Shown here: piece by piece, positions 38,243 through 51,151 of the stretch
Layout of the letters: each line of letters starts with the position of its first letter
Position numbering within the stretch: position 1 is the stretch's first letter
Assembly: GCF_026151205.1 (NCBI RefSeq)
Contig: NC_087076.1
Coordinates: 10,206,902 to 10,270,901 of the forward strand
DNA length: 64,000 nucleotides
DNA from: Bolinopsis microptera
Taxonomy: Eukaryota; Ctenophora; Tentaculata; Lobata; Bolinopsidae
Reading direction: 5' to 3'
Position numbers and translations under genes: made by a program
The notes under the pieces: model-generated
Seen by the model: only the letters and a program-made list of their open reading frames with translations
The model's database searches: none
What the model was told of the DNA's origin: nothing

Positions 38243-38505
38243 TGGCATATGTTCTGTGGGCTGGTCTGACAACGTCTGCTCCAGATCCCACACTGGTCCT
38301 GGTCCGCTCCTTCATCAGCATTCAGCACCTGATACCGTATAATTCAGATCCCATACCTCCGGTCTCATCACTACCTAATGATTTGAAACTTGAAATGTTC
38401 CATCATATCATGTATGAAAGCTTTGTCTGCATTCTTCTAGCTCGCTCCAACGCCAGACAGTTTATCCCTGAAATCTGCTCTACCGATCGCGACTACATAA
38501 TATAG
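38243..38505 (+). CDS. Exon-like ORF with an F-box-like segment (weak)
   Basis: After ATTGCCTGGCAG the frame stays open for 87 codons to a TAG at 38503-38505. It has no ATG at the start. It encodes SAPDPTLVLVRSFIS, then SSLPNDLKLEMFHHIMYESF. The LP-x-DL-x-x-x-MF-x-x-I spacing recalls the start of an F-box (Skp1-binding) domain, but the rest of the domain is not convincing. It could be a terminal exon of a nested or unrelated gene, a pseudogene fragment or chance. Its phase does not fit the surrounding intron's exons. Confidence 0.15.
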
Positions 38506-39243
38506 TTCTCGTCATTAATCGGATTAATCTTACAACCCCTCCGCACGCAGAATCGCAGATGTTTTAACCAGTTAAAATGTGAAATTATACCGACTGTCTA
38601 CCTGGCTTAAATCTTTTAATTCTTTCCTGTCATGTAACCGACGTAGTCCATCTTTTTTAAACCTCCATTCCTTACCGGTGGTATCATCGTGCATGTTTAC
38701 CCGGGTAGCAGACCATTTACCTTTCATCGTATAGCGGCTGTTGCTGTGTTGTGTCTCCGGGAGAAGTGCTTACTACCTGCCGTTTCCCGGATCTCCGTTA
38801 GCCTTTCTCTCGAGCAGTATATTCATCCTAATCTCACACTGACCTCACTGAAACCTCAACTTAACTTCATTTAAATCTCACCGTCGCCTCCATCTACTCT
38901 CCATTTTCCCTCCCCTTCCTGGTGCCTATCCCTGTTTATCCATGTCTCTAGAGTCTCCTATATTTCTATAGTTGTATCTTTGTTATGTTGTGTATGTCTG
39001 CGGAGTAGTAGTAGTGCAAAGGTATCTTACACGTTTTTATCAATTTTTTGATAATTTATAAATGATTTCAATTCTGTATTTTATGTAGGGCACCAATGTC
39101 ATCATGATTTAACCGCCGTTTTTTGGTTAACCGAAATAGATATTACTAATGTTTCTCACTCCAGCTGCAGCCTGACGATGGTAGTGTTGAGTTTCATTAA
39201 TGTTTTCCTAACCTTCACAAATCATACTGTTGCCTCATTGTAG

Positions 39244-39375
39244 ATACTTCCTCTTTCTCTTTCTCTTTCTCTTTCTCTTTCTCTTTCTCTTTCTCTTTCT
39301 CTTTCTCTTTCTCTTTCTCTTTCTCTTTCTCTTTCTCTTTCTCTTTCTATTTCTCTTTCTATTTCTCTTTCTCTC
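39244..39375. repeat. (CTCTTT)n hexanucleotide array
   Basis: About 20 copies of TTTCTC/CTCTTT with two T-to-A interruptions (CTATTT) near the right end. One strand is pure pyrimidine with mirror symmetry, so triplex (H-DNA) is possible. The Arg-Lys ORF on the minus strand is a repeat artefact. Confidence 0.97.
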
Positions 39376-42300
39376 CCTGCGGCTCACTTGTTGAGTTTGC
39401 TTTAAATATAATCTCATCACTCAGATGAGCTCCAAAACATCCTGCACGCCTCTCCCATCACTAATCAACCTCCTGTTAATTATCAGAACAGCTGCCCTTA
39501 CAGATGAATCCTGACAAAACTTAAACCTTGTCAGAAACTAGTATACCATCTGACAGTTAGACATGAATTGCGTTATATCGAATATATATTACATATTGTC
39601 CAGCTGGCGACACGTCGGTCCTAAAACGATCTCTGCCGATCACACAGATCCTTGTTTTTGATAAATCTTAAATCACAAGTATGCCGACAGACGTTCGTCA
39701 GCTGTATATACTTGCCACGTTGTGTTTAAAACCCTGGTTTCATGTCAAGTGATCCCAGACGTTTGTTTTCCGATAATTATTATAATCCCAAGCTTTTTAG
39801 AGAGCTTTGTTCAAGTCTACCGACTTTATTTTTATCGACATCCCGATAGTAGAGCCGTAAATATTTACTTTCCTGTTGCATCGGTAAATATTTCCATGAA
39901 ATGACTCTCTGCTTCCTCGTAACTATCACGAGTAATTCGCTGATGTATCTTTTCATTTCAGTTATGTTTATTCTTGTCTAAATAGCTCCTATAGCTCCTC
40001 TAGCCTCGATTAAGATTAAGATTTATATTAAGATTCGTCACGTCCTCTTCCGGCTATGTATATGAGACTCATACCAGTCTAAAATTATTCAGTAATCCAA
40101 TAGTTGCACTAAAATGTTGAGCCAACCGAAATGGGACAGTAACACAAACCGTTAAGAACAAGGCGAGACAAAATTTTTGAAACAATTCAATGCTGTTTAT
40201 GCGAGCTCATTAATACCGAGCCAGTATCTTATGAAAATATACGATCAACTTAGAGCGATTTAACAACTGCAATCACAGCAGTATTTAATAAATTACAAGT
40301 TGCATCTTGAAATAATATTTTGATCGCAATCTTCCTAAATAAATGGGGATAATTAAGAAAATTGGGATTTCATGATACATCACATAAATTGATGATCTTG
40401 TTTTTTGCCGGAACTATAGAACCTCCGAAATCATCGACTCCAATCCTTTAATCCGTTTGATGGCACAGACGTTGCTGACAGATTCCAATTCCATGATCTC
40501 TCGAACATTATTAATCGTTTGATGGATAACATGAGTGATATTACCTAAAACAACCCGCCGGTATTTACTTAGGTCTTAGATTAATTAAAGTTCGCGGAAT
40601 AACAGGAATATAGTTTAGTCGGTTAGATCAGCGATATATTAACTAGAAATAATGAAACGGGAGCTTGAGTGGTGGTCATTCCCATTTCAAATTTGTCCAG
40701 GGTTATTTTCCATCTCTCTCTCAAATATTTGCAATGGCGCAGATTTTGTCGTATTTGTTGTCGTTATAGGCGACTGAACTTTGGCTGCCATCAAAGAGCA
40801 CATTTTGTGAACTTTTTTTGATATGATAGGCTACAGCTTCAACAATCATTGTGCCTGGTTTTTTCATAGTGAATGATTAACATTTGTACTATTCATTTGA
40901 CTACAGTGCTGGATTTGACTTAGAATAAATCTGGATGATCGAAGTGGCTTTTTAATGGTGAAGGTGATGTCATAGTCGAAAATGAAACCCTAGCAGCCTA
41001 GCTACGAGAAAATGCAAATTTTATTACCGCCTTATTACCGATAAGGTTCAGTAGAATTCTTGCCGAACTGTCCCGCAATTTCGGACGTTTCCTAGTTAGA
41101 CAGGTTTGCTATTCTTGCCAATTTCGACTTTGATGTTAGACATTTCAAAACTATGAAAAACTTTGGAAAATGTGGTTGTTTTTAGTTGTAGGTTTACAAC
41201 CTACCAGGACGCGCGCCGAGTTGGAACAGATATTTTACGAGTATCACCCTTTAAGTTTTTAGCGATGATTTATCTCGCCACACTCCCACGCTCCTTAACC
41301 AAAGTCTTTTGTACCAGACATTTATGTGCTCATATTAATGAATCTGCTCATAACTCTTTAGAGAGTTTATTTTTCATCGTTCCTAATTACAAAGTTACAA
41401 GTAAGTCAAGACTCTGATCTATTTGAGTTCCTTTAGGTTTGAAAATTTAATAAACTATTTATATATCCCTATGATATAACTCACAAATATCAGATAATTT
41501 TATGTTGTTGCCAGCTGCATTCTTCTCCTTCGTGAATTGTCGCCGTTTTCTGCGATTAATCTGAAGTCTTGATCTGAATTCTGAAGGACTTCTCGCCGGC
41601 TCCTCACCAAGTGAATCATCTGGTAGCTGCACTGAAATTTTAACGTGACTCGCTTGGATAAAGTACTTCTTTAGACGTTTGGTCCTCGTGACAAGTGCCA
41701 TATTCGTGAATTGACTGTCAGGCTGTCAGGCTGGGGTGGTATCGCCTCAAGTTAATCTTCCGCTAATGTATTGGAATTGACATTTGATAGTTATAATAGT
41801 TATTAGAGGAGCGATTTTATGATTAAAAGACTCTGCCCATTTCTTTTGAGTGAGTGGAACTAGAACCTCCAAATTGCAGTCAGCTCCATGCTTTCACCCC
41901 GTTTGATGGCCCACAAATCACATCAAGTCTCAACCAGGACCTCATTAATCACACATTATGAGTAACGCGAGTAAAAATTAAGCTGTATTACAGCATTGTA
42001 TTCTGTGCAAGATCAAAAGTTATTCTTATAAAGATGTAACTAAATTGGCTTTTGGTTTCACACAAAGCCAGAAAGTAGTTTAGTTAGTATGGGGATGGGA
42101 CCGGGGTCACTTTATAGTTTATCTTTCGCCGATCATTCCAGACATTGTTCATTTAGCCATGTTAGAACTTGCAAAGAGTGCGTGAAATTGTAGTATTCTC
42201 AAGATCTTCAACATGAAACTGCAGTGCTGAAATTGGCGAGAGTTTTCTAGTCATTTTCGTGAAAAAAAATAGCGGGAATGGTAGAACATGGCCCTTAGTT

Positions 42301-42552
42301 TCGCAATTTTTACTCTTTATTATATCCGAGAAATCACAAAAAATGTAATGTGATAATGACAATTATTCCCATTCCAACAAGTTTAATATGTTTTTTGAAT
42401 TTATGCAGTTGCAGCGGTTAAATGTTATGTCTTCCTAAACGTCGAAATTACTCTTCTTAATTTGCACGGCAAGGCTATAGAAAGTGATTAAAAAGGGGAA
42501 CAGTTTAGTTTAACGCTTTGTCGGTTATGATTTATAAACGATTGTTTGTTTT

Positions 42553-42638
42553 GAGAGAGAGGGAGGGGTTGGGGAGGCGTCATTACCACTCGCCATAGAG
42601 AGGGGGGGGTTGGTGAGGCGTCATTACCACTCGCCATA
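42553..42638. repeat. 43-bp tandem duplication with G runs
   Basis: Two copies of a unit containing GGTTGGxGAGGCGTCATTAC and CACTCGCCATA, at 42553-42596 and 42597-42638. The second copy has an eight-G run where the first has GGGAGGGG. Confidence 0.85.
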
Positions 42639-45006
42639 TATTCTAAACTAATTCATATTGTCGCCATGCCAAAAATGTCGAGATATGTAGAGCTAATTCA
42701 TTGTAAGTTTTGATGGGGAACATCTCTCGAAAATTCTTTCAAAAGCGGGCAATATGAAACATGGCCAGTAACGCTAACTGGTATGATAATGAACGAGTAA
42801 ATAAAATAGTACAACCGACGTTTCGGCACTTGCTGTCCTGTTACCAGTAAGCGGTAAACTTAGTAAGTTTACTACACCCTTGTAACTTTAAGGTCCGATA
42901 CAGTGCTACAGGTCAAATATAGTGTCAAATATAGTGCCGGAACGTTAGTTGTACTATTTTTAATTTTAATAACTCCTTCTCAGTTCTCACCATGCTATAA
43001 TATGTCCTGTTAGTGTTTCATTTTGTCCGCTATTTAAGAAGAATTTTTGAGAGCCGTGATGCTCCATATATCAACCTCTCGCCCGCTTTCCTGACTGAAG
43101 AGATAATTCAGTGAATTTTTCGCTACACATTTTCAAATGTCGATTATAGTGATAATGGTGATGAACCCCCCTCCCCCTAGATTTATGCAGACCTACAAGA
43201 AAACTCCATAAAATGGATATTGAATAACAAGATCCTTCTAATCATATCAGTTTATAATATGGCCGTTATTGAATCCCTTAATAATGAAGCCATTATTGAA
43301 CATTAAATTTGTAACCTCCCCCTCGTGGTGCAGTTCATGAGTTTTCAGCTTGCTCTACAGTAGGCCTCTAGACACCGTGCAGTGAAACACACCGACCTCT
43401 GGATCGGATTATTCAAAAACTGGAGCAGCATAATTATTTTATTGTGGGGTTTTATGCTAGGAGCTGCAGTGACCATTATATGGTTCCACACAGTATTTAA
43501 TCTTTGGTAGACTTATTCCCTGCGAAGGGATTTGATTTCGGTAGATTGTCGTCAGTAATCCATAAATTTCACAGTTTGTAATGTACAACAACTATTGTAG
43601 AAGCGCAGATATAAATACCTTTGCTAGAACCCCCAATTCATCTTGCTAATTAAACGTTTATCCAATTTTGTAGTCCGAGAGCAAATCATATGGCAGGGAG
43701 AACAAACCCGTTATAATAAGAATTTATGAAGCCTTGCATAGCGACTTTTGGGATATTTAGATAATAAGGTTTTCACCAGAACAAGTAAAACCTTATTCTC
43801 TTATTATATGAACATGTAAACACCAGTCGCAGTGGACCGAGTCGTGTCGAAGCAATGCTACGAAACGTCGACAATGCTGCGAATCGTCGACAGCTTTCCC
43901 ATAATCAGATGAGAACAAGCCCATTCCGCTTGTTCTCACTTCCTCACTTCAACATATTTCACAGATTTGTGAGTTTTAAAGGTTTACACAGCTATAATCC
44001 CCCTGCTCGCTACTCAGAATACCATCAGAGCTAATTTGCCTGGTGAGGTCGCTACAGTCACTGAACCACTCTTAAACCCGCCTCATCAGTGTCACGATTT
44101 TAATATACCTAGCATACCTGTTATAGTTATACGCGGTCCATATGATAATCAGACTAAAGTTTTCTATATTCGTTGGTTTTCTCAGCTTTATTGGACCGCA
44201 ACAAGGCTAAAGGATGTAACCTGTACCTCCCTCCCTCCATTCCTCCCTCCCACCTGACAACCACACTACATTCCTGGGGATAGGTCTTACAAGGAGTTAC
44301 TCCGCAGCCGTTCAGTCTAATTTTTATAGGGGTTGTTTTTCACTGCATGCCTACTTAAAGGTTGCGACAATCTGAGTCACGCTACGTGACTTTATTAGAC
44401 TTTAGATCATGGGATGCTGTTATGGTAAAGTTTTTGTTAAACCTTTGTTAAACCTTCCTAGGGTAACTTTTCGAGGTACCAATTTAATAATCGGTCATTT
44501 ATTTTATTTGAGCCGAGATTTAATTTTGCCGAGGCGGATGATAGTTAATCGTTGGGTTTATCACTTTCACATCATCAAAGAGCTTTCCTGAGACGAACTG
44601 GTTTTGTTGAGTAGTTTGATGCTCCGACTATGCTGTTTTCAAAGGTTGAAAATCCGTTGTCATGCTTTTTACGCATGCCAATGGTTATTATTTGCTTTTA
44701 AAAATACGTTTCCGAAGAATATTTTCGAGAATTACAAAGCCGACTAAGAAGTTTTGGTGCGATCTTATCAAGTTTTCGCCCAGTTCATTCTACATTTCAC
44801 TCCCTTACTTAAGAAAATAGCAATTATTAGAAAACAAAACTTTTCTAAAGAATATTTCGAGAATAACAAAATAGCATTTTATTTCGATTTTGCTTTAATA
44901 AACCTAAATCCTGATCATACCAAGTTATCACTATAGAAAAAAGTTATTTTTAGGCTTTACTTAGGAAGATGATGCCCAATCTGTTCAACATATTGACCGG
45001 ATCTTC

Positions 45007-45049
45007 AGAGAGAGAGAGAGAGAGCTTCAGAGAGAGAGAGAGAGAGCTG
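45007..45049. repeat. Two (GA)n tracts separated by GCTTCA
   Basis: Two runs of about nine GA units, each starting TTCAGAGA, apparently a duplicated microsatellite. Similar GA tracts end in CTG at 57880-57903 and lie near 16009 and 60061-60090. Confidence 0.9.
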
Positions 45050-45255
45050 TTACAATTCGAAATATGAGCATTCAAATGACCTGATTTTAATCTAATTTAT
45101 GTTAGGTAGCCCGCAACACCCTCGGTACTCATTCACATTATAATACACGTTACTACATCACGCACATAACAGTCAACTGTTCTTGAAGCCGCTCCTCCTG
45201 TTCCTCCTGTTCCTCCTGCTCCTCTTGCTGCTGGTCCCTGGTTTTAGTTGATTAG

Positions 45256-45309
45256 TGAAGTGGAGGACGACTCTTTATATGACAGTTATCCTCATAAATC
45301 AATTACCTG
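45256..45309 (+). CDS. Possible cassette exon after a very long pyrimidine tract (weak)
   Basis: Sequence 45188-45247 is a CTCCTGTTC-type repeat ending GGTCCCTGGTTTTAG, with a second AG at 45254-45255. From 45256 the frame that accepts AG from the exon ending 33306 reads EVEDDSLYDSYPHKSIT and reaches GTCTTT at 45310, again leaving two bases, so inclusion would keep the frame. The donor is weak. Using the first AG (45248) gives LISEVEDDSLYD in the same frame but a different phase. A similar AG-TGAAGTGG follows the pyrimidine tract near 14757. Confidence 0.2.
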
Positions 45310-48300
45310 GTCTTTTGTGCCAATTCTAGTCTCTCTTTACTGCTTTGTCGGTTGATAAGTACCGTTCACTGATCGAGCGAGCATCTGGTTATGTTATTGA
45401 CCCTCCGCGGGTCATAACTATTATTATACCCTGCCCACCCGCACTCAATTGTAAAGCGTTACAATTTGTCCTACTGTTGCTCTTTTTCCGCTATTCTTCA
45501 TTCTCATAACTATAGTTAATGGGCTATGAATCATACTCCATAGGTTTCCAATCAGCAGTGTGACTTTTAGTAGGTCCGTTCATTTCTCTCAGACACACGA
45601 TTAATCTTGCAATTTGATATGGTACCTATTGTTCTTTTTTATAACGAAGCTCTAGAGAAAATTGATTAGCGATAATTCCATACTTCGAGATTCTAGAATT
45701 TAGACCCTTTCCGAGCCCAAACTGAAGTTCCCTGGAATCGAATTACGGATTAGCCTACCGTTTAAACGAATTGAAAAAAAAATCCTATTGACGATTATAC
45801 TTGATCTCTTTAAGTTAATCACATGTTACTTCTATACCGCTGATTCCCTGTGCTGTTCATCGTTTTAATCAAGGACTCTGTTCGTCTATTCAACCCATTG
45901 AATCCGGAGGTAATATGATATGTGCCCCGATTTGTGTCTAAACTCACAGAACGAGTTTAGACATTTGATTTTGACGTGTTTTGATGTTTCTGTTTCTCGT
46001 CTATAACTGATGGAATTGTGCTGGATCAAGTGAACATTCCTTAGTCAATGGTTCATCTTCAGGAATGTATTTGTTGTGGTTGGTCGGATTTTGATTTCAG
46101 AAACTCGGTTAGCAGGAACTCAGATGGCACTGATTTTAGATTGGAATGAATAACTTGGTTTCATGGTTTCACTATTATCAGTTTAACTAAGTTAGTTGTG
46201 GTATGCAGTTTGTCGTGGATTTCGGTTGAGATTATTGTCTGGGATTTTGGCGACACAAATTCATAATTTGGATAATGAGCTCGATTCATGTTATCATCAC
46301 GCATCTCGAGTATTTAAATTTAAACGGTTTAATTTTTAGTTTTTCCTATGTTTATTATTTTGGCTAGCTAGTATATTGGTAGATTGTGTTACTTAAACTC
46401 TGAATTAGTTTGTTTTCCTCAGAATTATTGAAAGAGTTTTAATCGTTCAGCAGCCCGCTAAAGAATGGTTTTGCAACCTAAGTGCTATGAAAATAAGACT
46501 GTTAAGAACCGAAGTTATACACACTATACGCCTAAAAACCTCTATGCCTATAAATAGCTTCAGTTAACATGTCCCCCAATTAAATCAGTAAATAAGAGTC
46601 TGACGCAACATTTAATAGACGTGTTATGTGAGTATGTACAGGTGTTAAGATTTAATCCAGCTTAATCCTAAAACAGTTAGTCCACTATAATATCATGGCA
46701 GCTGTTTTCCTGATTTTAACTACCGTTGCTTTGTCTATCGTATATGTTTAGCGGTACTCTTCAGGAGTATACTCCTCCTCAGACTTCATTCACACCTCAC
46801 TCCTCTGCTGCAATGCTGGTTCGCACTCCATTATAGTGTCTGCTTTTTGACATGGTTTACCTTGTTTCCTGGTTGAATCAACAGTTATTTTTGCTCATTT
46901 CAGCTCAAATGGAATCAGGATACGCACGAAAGTCTAGGTGTGGGAGATATAAAACGTAGTCTATAGTTTAAGTAGGAGGCTAGATTGAGTTGCCATCGTT
47001 TTGTCAATATCCATGGAAAATTAAGGCTACCTCAGAGACTATTGTTAGTTCTCCTAACTGAAATGTACGTTTGGAGGGTGCCCAAAAAATGTTTCGTGAT
47101 TGTTCTTTCGTGATCTTTCCAACATATAATTTAACACTCGTCCTTAGTCTAAGGTCATCTTTGCGTAATCATTCTTTGGTTCGTGTTTTTTCTTCGAGTG
47201 CATAATATTTAGTTATCCTCCGTAATGTCTTTTGCTGAGACTGTGACGTACAAGTTGATTCTTTATTTCGGCAAAAAACGGAACTTTCCAGAAAACTTGA
47301 CTCCTTGATTAGCTTCGTAAATCTTTCACGCGTGGCGTTTTACTTCAAGTCCTATTAACTACAATGTGATTCCGTCCTTTTGTGTAATGTGGTGAAATGA
47401 ATCTAGATCCCTTGATAGTTATGGTCTTATATAACTTACAAGCCACCAGCTTTGACTTTTTCACGAATTTTTATCAGATATCTACTGTAATTTTTCTGCA
47501 GAAGAGATAGATCGTTATTTTTTTTACCACTATCAAGTCTGGTTAGAAAAAATTAGGGATCTCAGTTTAGACAATTTAAAGGATTAATTTGCTAAGGATG
47601 GAACAAAGTGGAAGGGATAATTTTATGCTTGTTTTCCTATTCAATGCACTGAATGGATTCTTCATTCTGACGATGCCGTTATGGCTATTCATATATTTTG
47701 TTAAAAGTTTGTTCGTTTAGTTCGTTAAGTACTCCTGTTAATTAATGAATAAATTCTCCGTTCATGTGCCTTTAAACATTTCCGGCTGGTTAAACTTCAA
47801 AGGGCCTTATAAGCTAACTGCAGTTTCGGACGAAGTATCGGGTCTTATTCTGCCATATTTGCCATATTATAGCGCTTATCCTGTTTATATAATTATAGTA
47901 TTTAATTAATTTTTGCTTCATTTCATCACGGCCGGCTTGATTTTTCCGTCAGTGTGCTTTTTTCCGGTCACTAGTTTGCCTTTTTTTTTGCATGATTGAT
48001 TCGTGTGTTCACCGTATCAAGATAAAGCTGACAATGACGCACAGCAAGACACCCTTGACAAGCTCTAACATTTGTGTGGGAAACTGTATTGCACTCTCGG
48101 AACCATTTCGCCGGGAACTTTTGTTTTCTTCGAATCGTTACAGTGGCCCATTACTGTCTAGAACAGCGGGCCCCCTGAATTGGCAGCTGTAACTTTCCGG
48201 CAATTATTTGTTCGGCTCTGCAATCTCGGTACCCGGGGTGTTGTGAGATACTTTTTATAGTGCTGCGCTGCATTGATCGGGCTCAGATTTAAATCCACCA

Positions 48301-49619
48301 TTTTACGGTTGTAGTGTGCTCCATTTGTTTGCAGAATCTTAGATTCTAATCCAGAGTTCACTCAATGACGTGACTTCTTAATCTTGATAGTATTATTAAA
48401 CCGACAGGGCAGTTAACCAAACTGTCTTGATTGCAATCAAAGATTTGACATCAAAGAACCACCTGACTCCGTTTGAAATTTAAAGCTATTAATGGGGGTT
48501 GTTGATGTTTAAATGATTTTGTCCTTTGATAGGTAGGGAAGTGCTGTTTCCCTGCTTTTCTCGCTGTGAGACTAACCGCGGATGATGTAATATCCCAAAC
48601 TTGACAATGCCGAATCAGCGTAACCTTGCACAATCAAGATACTGGTTAGCATGTTTCGTCGGAATAGAATTAAATATTTACTGGAAGCAAATTGATGAAA
48701 GGCAATCTCGTTCAAACTTTGTTAGGGGTAACACGATAACGTAACTTTTTCGGGTCAACGTGCCTGAAAGTTTAGATATAATTCCGTTAAGACTCCACCC
48801 GGACTCATGTCCCTCATTGTCGCGGGTTAGTTTCTCAACAAGAGAGGAGCTCTACAGTCCACATGGCATTCCCCAAAGCAGCTCCGTGCGTGGATGTGTG
48901 GGCATTCTTTAGTTGGGTTTGCCAAATAGTAAAGATATTTAGACATTAATCGCTCAAAGTTTTGAAGCTTTCTCATTTCATCCTTTCTAATCAGCTCCGT
49001 CACCAAAGCTTAATTTCTTCTTTGTTTGCGCATACACTTACAGTCTGAGTCTACTTTTTTGTTTGTAACACCGAACCCGTACTCAAGTTTCTTTTTTTAC
49101 TGTAGACTATAAATTTGTTCTCGTTAAGTTGATATATCTTTTTGGTACTTTGTTATCCTAACGTGTTGTATTATATAGTTATAACTAAGTTACGTTGTGA
49201 TTTGTTACATATTTAATTATTCTTGTACAGCCGTTATGTCGCCGTTAACGAGTACTAAATTACAGTTAAGACTAAAGAGCGTGCAGTATGCGATTTGGAA
49301 TATTGAGAGTAGTTTATTCCTTATCGTAGTTTTCTGTATTTAGTTGTTTCATATTTTCAGCTGATTTGCAACTTTGAAATTGTTTTATAAGTTTATATGC
49401 TTCCGTTAAACCACTAACTATGTTTCAGCCTGTAAATATAGGACTTGATTAAAGTTTTTGGATTAACGTCTTAAATACTGGTCTTAATCATGGCCTAAAA
49501 AAATAAAGATATTCTATCTCGATTGCTGGCATCATGAAATTAGATTAAGAATTGCGATTTATTTTGTAAATCTGTCACTTTGAAACCGTTCTTAGATTCT
49601 AATCCGTTATTTACCTCAG

Positions 49620-50941
49620 TTTAAGACAAGAAGTCAAGCTCAGCAGATCAAGGTCTCTGCGTCAGGCTGAAGAAAAACGAGCTGTCAACTGCGTCTCACC
49701 CTCAACAGCGACAAGCAACCTCATATCTGAAATTCTTGAACTTTCCAAAAACTTCCGGCCTCTAAAACGAACGGTCTCTGCCATGAGCTTGCGTATCGTG
49801 AGCATGGATGACAGGGACGTGAAGGATGGCAGTCTGAGGAGGTACGCGGCCAGTGTAAGTGATAACGCTAGTGTCCCCGACCTTGACTGTGACAGAGCCA
49901 GACGGATTCACGAGGTTAACGGTCGTAGCACCGATTCCATTAGTTCTGCAGGTAGTTCCGCCACAGAATACGATTCTTATAAGGCAGTGGTGCGACAGAG
50001 TGATGAAGATGATGGAGTGTTTGACAGCAGGTTAGACGGGGTTGGTTTCCCTGATCGTAGGACTTCCTCAGGTTCAGATACCCCTCGGAATGTTTCCGTG
50101 TCGTCAACATTCCGTCCTGATCAGAATGATTCAGACATTAGAAGAATTTCAGGAGGTCCCCCACAGATAGTCCTCTCCCACTCCTCAGATTCCTGCCCCT
50201 CAGATGACTCATGTCCGTCTGATGACTCATGTCCCTCAGACTCAGATTCGTGTCCCTCAGATGACGAAGAAGACGACACCTTCGTAGAAGAGCCCAGGAG
50301 GCTCACTGTAGTTGCTCCTCGAAGAGGGAGAATGTCAGTGGTCACTCCCCCTAGCATCAGCAAACTTGAAATAAATGGAACTATCATGCTGAGAAAATCT
50401 AAGTCTTGCGGCGACCTGACAGAAATCTCTGAGGATTTCATTGAGCATGTTAAGAAAATGCGTGCTGACAGCCAGGGAGGCCTTCCAGAGGGTCTAGAGA
50501 GATTAGAGGAGCTAAGCAAGCATATCAAGGAGGAACTGGACGATGCTCCGGGCAAGTTAAAACGGAGTAGTTCCCAAACAATTACCGAGCGGGAGATCAA
50601 GACCGTTGAAGAAACCAAGGCAAGCATCTGGGATGTGCCTTCAATGGCCAGGAAATCTAAGATAGGCCTGGCTATTATGTTTATCAGTGGTAGACTTGGG
50701 TCCATAGTTCAGAACAACCTGCATCATGTTACTCAGATGGCATCCGAAGACAACACCTTGATCGAAGAGCCTGTTGTCATGCCTATTATCAAAACAGCGA
50801 CCGCTCCCGCGCTGCTCGGCGCCCCTCCTCCCAAGAAAACTGTAGGTCGATCTTTCTCCTTTTCAATGAAAAACAAGGCTCAGTTGCTGGCAAACAAGAA
50901 GTTGTCGAGGCCCATGATCATGAAAACCAGCCCAAAAGAAG
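49620..50941 (+). CDS. Main large exon of the serine-rich gene (440 codons)
   Basis: The frame is open well upstream of the ATG at 49783 to an acceptor, TTATTTACCTCAG at 49607-49619, so this is an internal exon. It begins after AG|T and ends AAAGAAG before GTATGTG with one spare base. The encoded region is low-complexity and probably disordered. Residue positions within the exon: SRSRSLRQ at about 8-15; LKRTVSAMSL at about 49-58; a CPSDD repeat (four copies, with SD spacers) at about 190-215 followed by EEDD; RKSKSCGDLTEI at about 257; KRSSSQTITE at about 314; IWDVPSMARKSKIGLAIMF at about 335-353; APPPKKTVGRSFSFSM near 400-412; SRPMIMK near the end. The repeated Arg-x-x-Ser motifs fit basophilic kinases and possible 14-3-3 docking. 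The only hydrophobic run (IGLAIMFI) is too short for a membrane segment. Its resemblance to a conserved patch in folliculin-interacting proteins is too weak to use. No family recognised. Confidence 0.82.
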
Positions 50942-51151
50942 GTATGTGACTTTGTTCGTGATGGATTCATTGTTTTTATTTGTGTGTGGTCATTTTACTG
51001 TGGTGTGTACTGTGTGTGATCGGTGTTTACTTGAACCGAAGCAAACTTTCACTGAAACTTTTATCGCAAATTTGTGTTAAATTGTTAATGTCTCATATTT
51101 GTCATGAATTAGGAACGTTTAAGTTTCTAAATTTAATAGCTACTATTTCAG

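Larger units (their letters stand above)
33307..49619 (+). other. 16.3-kb intron of the large gene
   Basis: The intron begins GTAGGA and ends TTATTTACCTCAG. It contains simple repeats and several weak exon-like pieces (38243-38505, 45256-45309). A small hairpin (TGTCTAAACTC...GAGTTTAGACA) lies at 45937-45965. Any real cassette exon here must start after one base of a codon is missing and restore the same phase to keep the frame. Confidence 0.55.

Noticed and set aside
39235-39420. Arg-Lys repeat ORF on the minus strand
   Set aside because: Product of the CTCTTT hexanucleotide array.
41163-41417. 84-codon ORF with AG before and GTAAGT after
   Set aside because: It could accept the phase of 33306 but ends in phase 1, which does not fit 49620; its hydrophobic composition is unlike the gene.
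44036-44257. 73-codon ORF containing IPVIVIRGPYDNQTK
   Set aside because: Starts with TTG, has no good splice borders and no recognisable domain.
50121-50705. 194-codon ORF on the minus strand
   Set aside because: Antisense shadow of the large coding exon 49620-50941; its Ser-Glu-Gly-His repeat is the complement of the CPSDD repeat.
50640-50710. Similarity of ARKSKIGLAIMF to a conserved patch in folliculin-interacting proteins
   Set aside because: Only about ten residues agree in character, the following conserved region of that family is missing, and the rest of the exon does not match.
49783-50949. Treating 49783 as the start codon of a single-exon gene
   Set aside because: The frame is open for 54 codons upstream to a good acceptor, and both ends show splice sites that match other exons in phase.
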